Positions 1-6,548 of a stretch of 12,044 nt of DNA are shown one piece after another. Numbering within the stretch: the stretch's first letter is position 1; every line of letters starts with the position of its first letter. A program made the position numbers and the translations under genes. The DNA is from Thermoplasmatales archaeon. Lineage in GTDB: Archaea; Thermoplasmatota; Thermoplasmata; Thermoplasmatales; GCA-001856825. Under the pieces are notes generated by a model. It was not told the origin of the DNA, searched no databases, and worked only from the letters and a program-made list of their open reading frames with translations. The stretch is from assembly GCA_014874235.1 (NCBI GenBank), contig JACWAC010000027.1, positions 1 to 12,044 of the forward strand. Direction: 5' to 3'.

Positions 1-43
1 GCTCAAAAGCGGCACCAAAGGGCCACTGAAGCTGCGTTCGTAA
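1..43 (+). CDS. Possible 3' end of an upstream gene (partial)
   Basis: The window opens inside a short open frame (second + frame) ending LKSGTKGPLKLRS at a TAA at 41-43. The stop lies just before the putative glyA TATA box, which would fit the tail of an upstream + strand gene. A competing frame runs open to a TAG at 52-54. Fourteen codons are too few to name a family, so this is only a note that a gene may end here. Confidence 0.2.
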   Translation, partial: LKSGTKGPLKLRS

Positions 44-46
44 ATG

Positions 47-54
47 TTTATTAG
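47..54 (+). promoter_or_regulatory. TATA-like box of glyA
   Basis: TTTATTAG is centred about 25 nt before the ATG at 75. That is the spacing expected if transcription starts at or next to the start codon (leaderless mRNA). No Shine-Dalgarno sequence precedes the ATG, in line with this reading. Confidence 0.5.
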
Positions 55-74
55 TTCAGTTTAACTGTTTGTCT

Positions 75-1358
75 ATGTCATTTAACTCCTCTCTGAACGA
101 AGCGCTGTGGATAAGACAGAAGGCAACTGAGCACACCGAACTGTTCAGAAATTCCATTCCACTAATTGCCAGTGAAAATCTGATGAGTCCCCTCACAAAG
201 GAAATGGTCATATCTGATTTCAACAACAGATATGCGGAGGGTCTCCCTGGACACAGATACTATCAGGGAAACAAGATAGTTGATGAGATGGAAACTCGGG
301 TTGAAGAGTTGGTCAAGAGATTGTTCAACTCCAAACAGGCCGATGTTCGTCCGATTTCTGGTACGAACGCAAATCAGGCTCTGGTTTTCGCTTTGCTTCA
401 TCCCGGGGAGACCATACTGACTCCGAGTCTGGACTCTGGTGCTCACATCTCCTCAGCGGAATTCGGGGCGGTAGGGATGAGAGGCTGCAACATAAAGAAC
501 ATGGCTTTCGACACTGAGAACATGAAAGTGGACATCGATGGAACACGAAAAACAATTCTTGCGGAAAAACCAAAGGTCGTCTTGTTTGGGTTCTCCGTTT
601 TCCTGTTCCCTGCTCCCATCAAAGAGTTGAAGGACACGATAGACGAAGTGGGAAGCACCGTGTGGTATGATGGTGCCCACGTGCTGGGACTGATAGCGGG
701 AAAGAGATTCCAGGATCCGGTAAGGGAAGGTGCAGACGTAATCTCGGGTAGTACTCACAAGACATTTCCGGGTCCGCAACACGGAGTGATTGTGGGAAAT
801 ACTGATGACGATAAATGGAAAAAGGTGAGACGGGGAGTTTTCCCGGGAGTAATTTCGAACCACCACATAGGTGCGATGGCTGGGTTGGGAATCACGGCGG
901 CCGAAATGATCGAGTTTGGTGAATCGTACGCTTCTGCGATAATTGAAAATGCAAAGACCTTGGGAGGAGAGCTGTATTCACGAGGTTTCAGGGTCCTTGC
1001 TGAGAAGAATGGTTTCACAGAGAGCCATACGTTGCTGATAGATGTCAAGGACCAGGGAGGAGGGAGGCACGTTGCAGAGGAACTCGAGAAGAATTTCATA
1101 ATTCTGAACAAGAACATGATTCCGGGGGACACGAACACAAAAGCCCAAAATCCATCTGGTATCAGAATTGGGACACAGGAAGCTACAAGAATAGGAATGG
1201 GAAAGAGCGAGATGTCTCACATTGCAGACCTAATGGACAGTGCGCTAAAAGGGAACGATGTCCGGCCCGAAGTGAAAGAGCTCAAAAAAGGTTTCCAGGA
1301 AGTGAAATATTGCTACGGAAAAGAGAGGGGGTACGACTTCGTAGAATTATTCAGATGA
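75..1358 (+). CDS. glyA: Serine hydroxymethyltransferase
   Basis: PLP-dependent cytoplasmic enzyme that interconverts serine and glycine, passing the one-carbon unit to a tetrahydropterin. The sequence shows the family's N-terminal PLIASEN block, the substrate/PLP loop around GLPGHRYYQG, SGTNANQA for cofactor phosphate binding, WYDGAHVLGL with the PLP-pyridine Asp, and the Schiff-base lysine in STHKTFPGPQHG (about Lys229). At 427-429 aa it is a normal full-length archaeal SHMT. A TTG at 69 would add two residues, but the ATG at 75 sits 25 nt after a TATA-like box and suits a leaderless message, so I prefer it. It stands alone, 80 nt before hxlB, which has its own promoter. The carrier (folate or a methanopterin-like pterin) cannot be read from the sequence; mptE further right makes a precursor step of such a carrier. 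Confidence 0.96.
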   Translation: MSFNSSLNEALWIRQKATEHTELFRNSIPLIASENLMSPLTKEMVISDFNNRYAEGLPGHRYYQGNKIVDEMETRVEELVKRLFNSKQADVRPISGTNANQALVFALLHPGETILTPSLDSGAHISSAEFGAVGMRGCNIKNMAFDTENMKVDIDGTRKTILAEKPKVVLFGFSVFLFPAPIKELKDTIDEVGSTVWYDGAHVLGLIAGKRFQDPVREGADVISGSTHKTFPGPQHGVIVGNTDDDKWKKVRRGVFPGVISNHHIGAMAGLGITAAEMIEFGESYASAIIENAKTLGGELYSRGFRVLAEKNGFTESHTLLIDVKDQGGGRHVAEELEKNFIILNKNMIPGDTNTKAQNPSGIRIGTQEATRIGMGKSEMSHIADLMDSALKGNDVRPEVKELKKGFQEVKYCYGKERGYDFVELFR

Positions 1359-1407
1359 AACGAAGACAAAAAGATAAAAATTCCTTCCTAGGGGTTCAAC
1401 TAAGATA

Positions 1408-1418
1408 AGTTAAATTAG
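1408..1418 (+). promoter_or_regulatory. TATA-like box of hxlB
   Basis: AGTTAAATTAG is centred about 26 nt before the ATG at 1439, and there is no Shine-Dalgarno sequence between them. This indicates a separate leaderless promoter for hxlB rather than read-through from glyA. Confidence 0.5.
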
Positions 1419-1438
1419 TCTTCAATACTTGCTATTGG

Positions 1439-1975
1439 ATGACTACTCTGACTGAGTCCTTTGAGTACATCTTGAGAAATTTTGAGAATCTCAAAGAGTT
1501 AGACGAAGGTAGTGTAGACAAAGTGTGTCAAATAATCCTCGACTCCGGTAACATCTTTGTCTATGGAGTGGGGAGATCGGGCATCGTCGGAAGAATGTTT
1601 GCGATGAGGCTGGTCCAGATGGGACTGCAGGCATACTTCGTCGGAGAGACAATAGCACCCGTCGTCACAGAAAAAGACTCCGTAATCCTCCTGTCTGGAA
1701 CTGGAGAAACACAGGGGGCACTACTAGTGGCACAGATATGCAGGAGAGTCAACGCGAAAATAATATCAATAACGTCCTCAACCGATAACTCGATCTACAA
1801 GGCAAGCGATTTCAACATTGTGCTTCGTTCGAACGAGTCCTCTGATCTGGCTCCTCTAGGAACGCTATTTGAAATTTCTTGTCACGTCTTCTTGGATTCG
1901 CTAGTAGCGCAACTGATGAACGTAAAGGGAGAAAACGAAGCCGATCTAAGAAAGAGGCACGCGATCTGGTTATGA
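1439..1975 (+). CDS. hxlB: 6-phospho-3-hexuloisomerase (SIS domain)
   Basis: A 178-aa single SIS-domain protein of the phosphohexuloisomerase family, which interconverts D-arabino-hex-3-ulose 6-phosphate and fructose 6-phosphate. Visible features are the phosphosugar-binding start IFVYGVGRSGIVGRMFAMRL, the second strand/loop ILLSGTGETQG with SGTGET typical of PHI, IISITSS, and the C-terminal RKRHA segment seen in MJ1247-type enzymes. In archaea without an oxidative pentose phosphate pathway this enzyme, with hexulose-6-phosphate synthase, runs in reverse to make ribulose 5-phosphate and formaldehyde. The synthase partner (hxlA/hps) is not in the window. The ATG at 1439 follows its own TATA-like box and tyrS starts 33 nt after the stop. 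A generic sugar-phosphate isomerase is the main alternative, but length and motifs favour PHI. Confidence 0.9.
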   Translation: MTTLTESFEYILRNFENLKELDEGSVDKVCQIILDSGNIFVYGVGRSGIVGRMFAMRLVQMGLQAYFVGETIAPVVTEKDSVILLSGTGETQGALLVAQICRRVNAKIISITSSTDNSIYKASDFNIVLRSNESSDLAPLGTLFEISCHVFLDSLVAQLMNVKGENEADLRKRHAIWL

Positions 1976-1982
1976 CAAAGAA

Positions 1983-1990
1983 GATATAAA
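1983..1990 (+). promoter_or_regulatory. TATA box of the tyrS-dys operon
   Basis: GATATAAA lies about 23 nt before the tyrS ATG at 2009, in the 33-nt gap after hxlB. It is a strong TATA match at leaderless spacing, so tyrS-dys is probably transcribed from here. Confidence 0.6.
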
Positions 1991-2008
1991 GCAACCGTCT
2001 CCAGAATT

Positions 2009-3013
2009 ATGCTGAAAGACCTGTCTAGATTGGAGTCCGTGGTTCAGGAAGTGATTACCTCAGATGAATTGAAAGCACTCGACACGGCAAAGGGGTACTG
2101 CGGTTTTGAGCCATCCGGGCCTCTCCACATCGGAACGGGTCTTTACTGGACTAACGTTCTCAACATAGCCCAGGAGGCGGGTATTGAGATGAGGGTCCTT
2201 CTCGCGGACTGGCATGCCGCTGTCAATGACAAGTTTGGCGGTGACCTGGAGAAGATCAGAAGGAATGCCGAGTACATGAGGGAAGGCTTTCTCTCACTCG
2301 GGCTAAAACCCAATGTAAAGTTCCTATATGCTTCCGAACTCGTTGCAAATTCTGACTACTGGGCCCTTCTTCTGAGAGTCGCTAAGGCACTCACGATCTC
2401 TAGGATCAAGAGAGCCCTTCCTATCATGGGAAGGAGCGAAGAGGATGCAGACAAGGACTCATCCAAACTTATCTATCCGATGATGCAGGCGACCGACATA
2501 TTTTACATGGACCTGGACATTGCGTTCGGGGGAATGGACCAAAGACACGTTCATATGTTAGCGAGAGACATTCACAAGAAGGTCGGAAAGAAAGGGTTCG
2601 TGGCTATTCACAGTCAACTTATTTCATCACTCAAAGGTGGAAACAGGATGGATCCAATGAACAAGATGAGCAAGAGCAAGACCGACTCTGCAATATTCAT
2701 CCACGATTCTCCGGAAGAAATTTCAAAGAAGTTAAGGTCCGCCTTCTGTCCAGAAAAGACAGTCGAAGGAAATCCAGTTATTCAAATTTACAGGAATGTC
2801 ATTTTCAGCTTCTACAACAACGGTATCCAGATCGGAGAAAGAGGGGAATATCACGCATACAGAGATTTGGAAAGAGATTTCGTAGAGGGCAAGATACACC
2901 CATCAGATCTGAAGGAGAGTCTGTCTCTCACACTGGCAAAAATACTCGAGCCCTCAAAGAGATATTTTGAGAGCAATTCCCAGAGAAGGGCACTAATGGA
3001 GGAATTCAGATGA
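2009..3013 (+). CDS. tyrS: Tyrosyl-tRNA synthetase
   Basis: Class I aminoacyl-tRNA synthetase that charges tRNA-Tyr. Its 334 aa is close to the compact archaeal/eukaryotic-type TyrRS, which lacks the bacterial S4-like tail. Residues 30-43 read YCGFEPSGPLHIGT: Tyr30 matches the tyrosine-hydroxyl ligand of the M. jannaschii enzyme, and HIGT is the HIGH motif with its last His replaced by Thr. YPMMQATDIFY carries the Tyr/Gln/Asp pocket residues, GGMDQRHVHMLAR is the family's typical following helix, and KMSKS is at 219-223. The pocket favours TyrRS over the related TrpRS. The gene begins about 23 nt after a TATA box, probably leaderless, and its TGA overlaps the dys ATG (ATGA), so the two are translationally coupled. 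Confidence 0.95.
   Translation: MLKDLSRLESVVQEVITSDELKALDTAKGYCGFEPSGPLHIGTGLYWTNVLNIAQEAGIEMRVLLADWHAAVNDKFGGDLEKIRRNAEYMREGFLSLGLKPNVKFLYASELVANSDYWALLLRVAKALTISRIKRALPIMGRSEEDADKDSSKLIYPMMQATDIFYMDLDIAFGGMDQRHVHMLARDIHKKVGKKGFVAIHSQLISSLKGGNRMDPMNKMSKSKTDSAIFIHDSPEEISKKLRSAFCPEKTVEGNPVIQIYRNVIFSFYNNGIQIGERGEYHAYRDLERDFVEGKIHPSDLKESLSLTLAKILEPSKRYFESNSQRRALMEEFR
2998..3002 (+). promoter_or_regulatory. Shine-Dalgarno site for dys
   Basis: GGAGG ends 7 nt before the dys ATG at 3010, inside the last codons of tyrS. A near-perfect Shine-Dalgarno here, when the operon's first gene has none, fits internal initiation on a polycistronic mRNA. Confidence 0.6.
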
Positions 3014-3921
3014 AACCGGTGGAAGATGTTAGAATCAAGAAGGGAATGAAAGTTTCAGAGCTGCTTGAACAGTTTATTAACTCTGGCGGCTTTACAGCGC
3101 CCAAGCTAGGTGCAGCCGTTGAAATTCTTAAAGAGATGAAGAAGAACAAGGTTGAAACATTTTTAAGTTTCACAGCAGACATCGTTTCAACGGGAACGAG
3201 GGGGGCAATAGTGGATCTCATAAATTCGAAGAGTGTAAATCACATCATCACGACCGCTGGAACGGTAGACCACGATCTCGCAAGATGCTACAAGAACTAC
3301 TACAGGGGAGACTTCACGCTCAACGATGGACAGCTGTTGAAGGAAAAGAAGTACAGGCTCGGGAATGTTGTAATTCCGCAGGATCATTACGGAAAGATAA
3401 TCGAGGAAAAGATGATGCCTTTCCTGGCAAGGCAGTATGAGAAGAAAAAGAAGTGGGCAATTAGTGACATTTTGAGGGATCTCGGGAAGGGTATGAAGAA
3501 GGGTTCAATTCTGAACTCGGCATACGAGAATGGAGTGGACGTATTCATTCCTGGTTATACAGATGGCTCATTTGGCTCTCAACTCTGGTCGTTCTGGGAG
3601 ATGAATCGTGATTTTGCGATAGACTCACTTGAAGATGAGCACCGGCTGAGCGAGATAATGTTCAATTCTTCCAAGGGCAAAATGGGCGCAATCATAATCG
3701 GAGGCGGGATCTCCAAGCATCATGTGATCTGGTGGAATCAGTTCAGAGGCGGCCTCGATTATGCCATCTACATTACCACCGCCCAAGAATACGACGGGAG
3801 CCTTTCCGGAGCACAACCAAGGGAGGCAGTTTCGTGGGGGAAAATAAAACCAAGAGCAAAGCAGGTCTTGATAGAAGGGGAAGCTACTGTAATACTCCCG
3901 CTGATAGTTGCATCACTCTGA
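3010..3921 (+). CDS. dys: Deoxyhypusine synthase
   Basis: NAD-dependent enzyme that moves the aminobutyl group of spermidine onto one lysine of translation factor aIF5A, the first step of hypusine formation. The 303-aa protein has the DHS blocks in order: FLSFTADIVSTGTRG (NAD region), TTAGTVDHDLARC, the VFIPGYTDGSFGSQLW spermidine-pocket segment, IIIGGGISKHHVIWWNQFRGGLDYA, and EAVSWGKIKP with the covalent-intermediate lysine at about Lys278. It is slightly shorter than many homologues but nothing essential appears missing. It overlaps tyrS by 4 nt with a good GGAGG upstream. It ends 3 nt from the stop of the opposing dtdA. The aIF5A target gene is not in the window. Confidence 0.96.
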   Translation: MKPVEDVRIKKGMKVSELLEQFINSGGFTAPKLGAAVEILKEMKKNKVETFLSFTADIVSTGTRGAIVDLINSKSVNHIITTAGTVDHDLARCYKNYYRGDFTLNDGQLLKEKKYRLGNVVIPQDHYGKIIEEKMMPFLARQYEKKKKWAISDILRDLGKGMKKGSILNSAYENGVDVFIPGYTDGSFGSQLWSFWEMNRDFAIDSLEDEHRLSEIMFNSSKGKMGAIIIGGGISKHHVIWWNQFRGGLDYAIYITTAQEYDGSLSGAQPREAVSWGKIKPRAKQVLIEGEATVILPLIVASL

Positions 3922-3924
3922 AAC

Positions 3925-4665
3925 CTAGACAAACCTGTAGCTGAGTGATCTGGAATCCAGCATCTTCTTCAGTGAATTCTTTTGCAGCGAATCAAAGGAC
4001 TTGTTCTCTATCAGGAATCCTTCAGCACCAATCGTCTTTTTATACATCTCTGATAGAGAATCTGGGGTCAGTGAAGCGAACCTGTACTTTGATGCAATGT
4101 GACCAAATGCGATGCCTTCGTTGATTGCCATATTTGTGAATTTACTGGAGTAGTGCATTCCACCTAAGCCGCAGTATATCTCGGCATCCTCGTCAAACGA
4201 CTCGTAGATAGACCTCGCCATGATGTATCCTATCTCCTTGTCTCCGTATTCCAAGTCACTGGAACCAATCTCCACGAAAACCAGAGGATTTTCCGAATTA
4301 GGGCCGTGGTGCGTCGCTTCGTAAGTCACTTCGAATCCCATGTCACTGCCATACTTGTAGATGTTGAGCAGAATGCCCCTCGCAAATTTCGCGTCGTAGA
4401 GGGTCATCTTGTTCTTTGCACCGCCGTAATCGTTCGTGTCAAAATTACCCGCTGCATGAACCGTGAGACTTCTGATATTCTTCAGACTCTTGTGTTGACT
4501 CGGAATAATTATCAGTTCGCCGCTCTTAGCATTTGCATCCCTCTCCGGAAAATCGTGGTAAATAGGATGTTCTTTGAAACCTATAATGTCAACTGAGAAA
4601 TTCTTTTCAAGGAAATAGCTCATGTTCACTCCGGCAACATCATCAATGCCGTAGACTACCTTCAT
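3925..4665 (-). CDS. dtdA: D-aminoacyl-tRNA deacylase, DtdA (GEK1) type
   Basis: Zinc-dependent hydrolase that removes D-amino acids wrongly charged on tRNA. This is the archaeal/plant DTD2 family, unrelated in fold to bacterial DTD. The 246-aa protein shows the family landmarks: LIIIPSQHKSL near the N-terminus, LTVHAAGNF, the strongly conserved YEATHHGP, FVEIGSS, CGLGGMHYSSKFT and GHIASKY. The His-rich motifs are the probable metal and catalytic residues. The gene is full length. It is transcribed towards dys, with only 3 nt between the two stops, from its own upstream TATA-like sequence. Its place just beyond tyrS-dys fits a role in translation fidelity, since D-tyrosyl-tRNA is a classical substrate, although the opposite strand argues against co-transcription. 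Confidence 0.95.
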   Translation of the reverse strand: MKVVYGIDDVAGVNMSYFLEKNFSVDIIGFKEHPIYHDFPERDANAKSGELIIIPSQHKSLKNIRSLTVHAAGNFDTNDYGGAKNKMTLYDAKFARGILLNIYKYGSDMGFEVTYEATHHGPNSENPLVFVEIGSSDLEYGDKEIGYIMARSIYESFDEDAEIYCGLGGMHYSSKFTNMAINEGIAFGHIASKYRFASLTPDSLSEMYKKTIGAEGFLIENKSFDSLQKNSLKKMLDSRSLSYRFV

Positions 4666-4686
4666 CGAACTCTATTGAAATTTCTG

Positions 4687-4693
4687 CTTAAAC
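4687..4693 (-). promoter_or_regulatory. TATA-like box of dtdA
   Basis: On the - strand the sequence reads GTTTAAG, centred 25 nt before the dtdA ATG. It shares the 112-nt divergent spacer with the phosphoribosyltransferase promoter. Leaderless initiation is inferred from spacing only. Confidence 0.4.
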
Positions 4694-4752
4694 TCTTTTC
4701 TGAATTACTTTTCCGATACAAAAAAACATTCAACTATCTAAGTCCGACATAA

Positions 4753-4760
4753 CTTATATA
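4753..4760 (+). promoter_or_regulatory. TATA box of the phosphoribosyltransferase gene
   Basis: CTTATATA is centred about 27 nt before the ATG at 4784 and only about 21 nt before the alternative GTG at 4778. The spacing helps decide for an ATG start at 4784 (or 4787) on a leaderless transcript. Confidence 0.6.
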
Positions 4761-4783
4761 GAGAGAAACACTTCGAAGTGATA

Positions 4784-5437
4784 ATGATGGGCTTTCAAAA
4801 GGTTCCCTCGAAAGTTGTTAGCTGGGAAGAAATTGAAAGGTGGGCTGAAATTATAGTTGAAAAAATAGGTGATTTCAAGTTCGACTGTGTCATTTCAGTG
4901 ATTAGGGGAGGTCTCGTACCAGCCCGGATAGTTGCCGACTATCTCAGCATTAAGGACATTTTTACTCTGAAAACGGAACACTGGGGAATCACAGCAACTC
5001 CTGATGGAAAGGCAGCAGTCACATACCCGATAGTCAGGGACCTAGATGGAAGATCTGTTTTGGTAGTAGATGATATAACGGATACGGGCCAATCTCTAAA
5101 ACTTGCCATTGATGCCACAAGGCAAAAGAATCCAAAGATCCTCAAGAGTGCGACTTTTCTCCACATTAACAAGGCAGAAATTGTACCTGACTATTATGCC
5201 GAAGAAGTAACAGCCGACAACTGGAAATGGTTCATTTTCCCGTGGAACCGGAAGGAAGACATGAGAAACTTGATTCTCGGTTGTACCGATGACAGCTCGA
5301 CGAAAGACGAGATCACGAACTGTCTGGCAAGGAAGAATGATCTCTTCATTTCTAGAAGAGAGTTCGATGAAACTCTCGCTTGGTTAGAGTACCACAACAA
5401 GGTCAAATTCAACGATGGGAAAATATCTAAAATCTAG
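4784..5437 (+). CDS. Purine-type phosphoribosyltransferase with C-terminal extension
   Basis: Class I phosphoribosyltransferase, closest by eye to the archaeal hypoxanthine/xanthine-guanine-like group (COG2236). It would join PRPP to a purine base for salvage. The type I fold is shown by VISVIRGGLVPARIVAD (pyrophosphate loop) and the 13-residue PRPP motif VLVVDDITDTGQS at about residues 92-104, followed by the FIFPW segment typical of this group. After about residue 168 there is a further 50-residue helical segment ending VKFNDGKISKI, which resembles a small winged helix. The substrate base cannot be decided. I start it at 4784 because of the TATA spacing; GTG 4778 and ATG 4787 are alternatives. 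Its stop interlocks with that of the convergent carbamate kinase. Confidence 0.85.
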   Translation: MMGFQKVPSKVVSWEEIERWAEIIVEKIGDFKFDCVISVIRGGLVPARIVADYLSIKDIFTLKTEHWGITATPDGKAAVTYPIVRDLDGRSVLVVDDITDTGQSLKLAIDATRQKNPKILKSATFLHINKAEIVPDYYAEEVTADNWKWFIFPWNRKEDMRNLILGCTDDSSTKDEITNCLARKNDLFISRREFDETLAWLEYHNKVKFNDGKISKI

Positions 5438-6363
5438 GGGGTGACTATTGTTCCGGCAGTGCCCTTGAGCGCCGCTGCCATATTTTCCGCGTTCGTTATT
5501 ATGGCCTTCCTTCCGGTCTTTTCAACGAAATTGATCGCAGCGTCTATCTTCGGTAGCATGCTACCAACGGCAAAATGACCTTCAATCTTCAACTTCCTCA
5601 TCTCGTCGACTCCGACGGTCTCCAATCTTTGTTTGTTTGGTTTGTTGAAGTTGATGTAGGCAGAATCCACAGCAGTGAGTATTATGAATGAATCAACGTC
5701 CAATTCTACTGCTATCAGTGAGGAGGCGAGGTCCTTGTCGATTACGGCTTCAACTCCTGAATAACCACCGTCTGTTTTGATTACTGGGATTCCCCCTCCG
5801 CCAACGGCTATCGGGATGAACTTGTCATTCATCAAGTATCTTATTTGTTCGATCTCAACTATATCAACTGGAACTGGAGATGGCACGACTCTCCTGTACC
5901 CGCGACCAGCATCTTCCTTCATGATGAAACCGTTATTTATCTCGAGTATTCTAGCCTCATCTCTGGTATAGTACTTACCAACGGGTTTGGTCGGATTCTT
6001 GAATGCAGGGTCATCTTTTTCTACGACTGTCCTGGTGACAAGAGTTACAACCTTCTTGTTCACACCCATTTCATTGAATACTTTCTGAAATGATGTCTGC
6101 AAGAAGTATCCGATGTTTCCCTGTGACATAGCACCGCATACGTCTAGGGGCATTTCTGGGCTTACAGAGCTAGAGAACTCATTCTGCAAAAGTATGGCCC
6201 CCACCTGCGGCCCGTTCCCGTGGGTCAGCACAACCTCATTGTCCTTGAAAAATTCATAAGTTTTCCTCGCAGTGATTTCTGCGCGATTGATCTGTTCTTC
6301 TGCCGTCCCCCTGTCGTACTTCTCTAGAAGTGCATTTCCGCCCACTGCTAACGTCGCTCTCAT
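5434..6363 (-). CDS. arcC: Carbamate kinase
   Basis: Amino-acid-kinase-fold enzyme catalysing the reversible reaction ATP + carbamate = ADP + carbamoyl phosphate. The 309-aa protein has every family block: AVGGNALLEK (nucleotide phosphate loop), LTHGNGPQVGAIL, the MKEDAGRGYRRVVPSP signature, AVGGGGIPV, VEAVIDKDLASSLIA, ILTAVDSAYINF, and FAVGSMLPKIDAA close to the C-terminus. It therefore looks intact and active. No arginine deiminase or ornithine carbamoyltransferase lies nearby, so the usual arginine-fermentation context is missing. Direction could be ATP-forming catabolism or carbamoyl-phosphate supply. Transcription is leftward from a probable leaderless promoter in the 185-nt divergent spacer. 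The last codons overlap the neighbouring stop in the palindrome CTAG. Confidence 0.96.
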   Translation of the reverse strand: MRATLAVGGNALLEKYDRGTAEEQINRAEITARKTYEFFKDNEVVLTHGNGPQVGAILLQNEFSSSVSPEMPLDVCGAMSQGNIGYFLQTSFQKVFNEMGVNKKVVTLVTRTVVEKDDPAFKNPTKPVGKYYTRDEARILEINNGFIMKEDAGRGYRRVVPSPVPVDIVEIEQIRYLMNDKFIPIAVGGGGIPVIKTDGGYSGVEAVIDKDLASSLIAVELDVDSFIILTAVDSAYINFNKPNKQRLETVGVDEMRKLKIEGHFAVGSMLPKIDAAINFVEKTGRKAIITNAENMAAALKGTAGTIVTP

Positions 6364-6382
6364 AAATCTACTCCAGAGAAGA

Positions 6383-6390
6383 CTTAAGTT
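6383..6390 (-). promoter_or_regulatory. TATA-like box of arcC
   Basis: On the - strand AACTTAAG is centred about 23 nt before the arcC ATG. The rest of the divergent spacer (6391-6510) holds no credible gene on either strand. Confidence 0.35.
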
Positions 6391-6510
6391 CTTTCGCCCT
6401 ATTGAAAATTGCCGTCATCATTCATCTGCAAAGATCAGGAACCTTTCACCACAGATTTCAAAGTGCCCATACCGTTCAATTTGCATTATTCGGACGAGCG
6501 AACAAAGTAA

Positions 6511-6528
6511 TAAATATGTATTAAAATA
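6511..6528 (+). promoter_or_regulatory. AT-rich promoter of the alpha/beta hydrolase
   Basis: An 18-nt run of A and T with one G contains TATTAAAATA, centred about 27 nt before the ATG at 6549. An overlapping TAAATATG lies 7 nt further upstream. There is no Shine-Dalgarno site, so a leaderless start is likely. Confidence 0.5.
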
Positions 6529-6548
6529 AGAGAACAGGTCGATTCGAG

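Noticed and set aside
69..75. TTG start for glyA
   Set aside because: The ATG six bases later fits the leaderless spacing better, and the extra two residues have no support.
453..866. 137-codon - strand frame inside glyA
   Set aside because: Antisense shadow; glyA is conserved through the whole span and the frame has no family pattern.
1359..1438. Terminator after glyA
   Set aside because: No T-run and no stable hairpin; the space is explained by the hxlB promoter.
6412..6421. C-box-like ATGATGA on the - strand in the arcC spacer
   Set aside because: No D box at suitable distance downstream.
6272..6529. 85-codon + strand reading frame across the arcC start and spacer
   Set aside because: It lies mostly antisense to a clear carbamate kinase, has no recognisable protein pattern and extends across the promoters of both neighbours.
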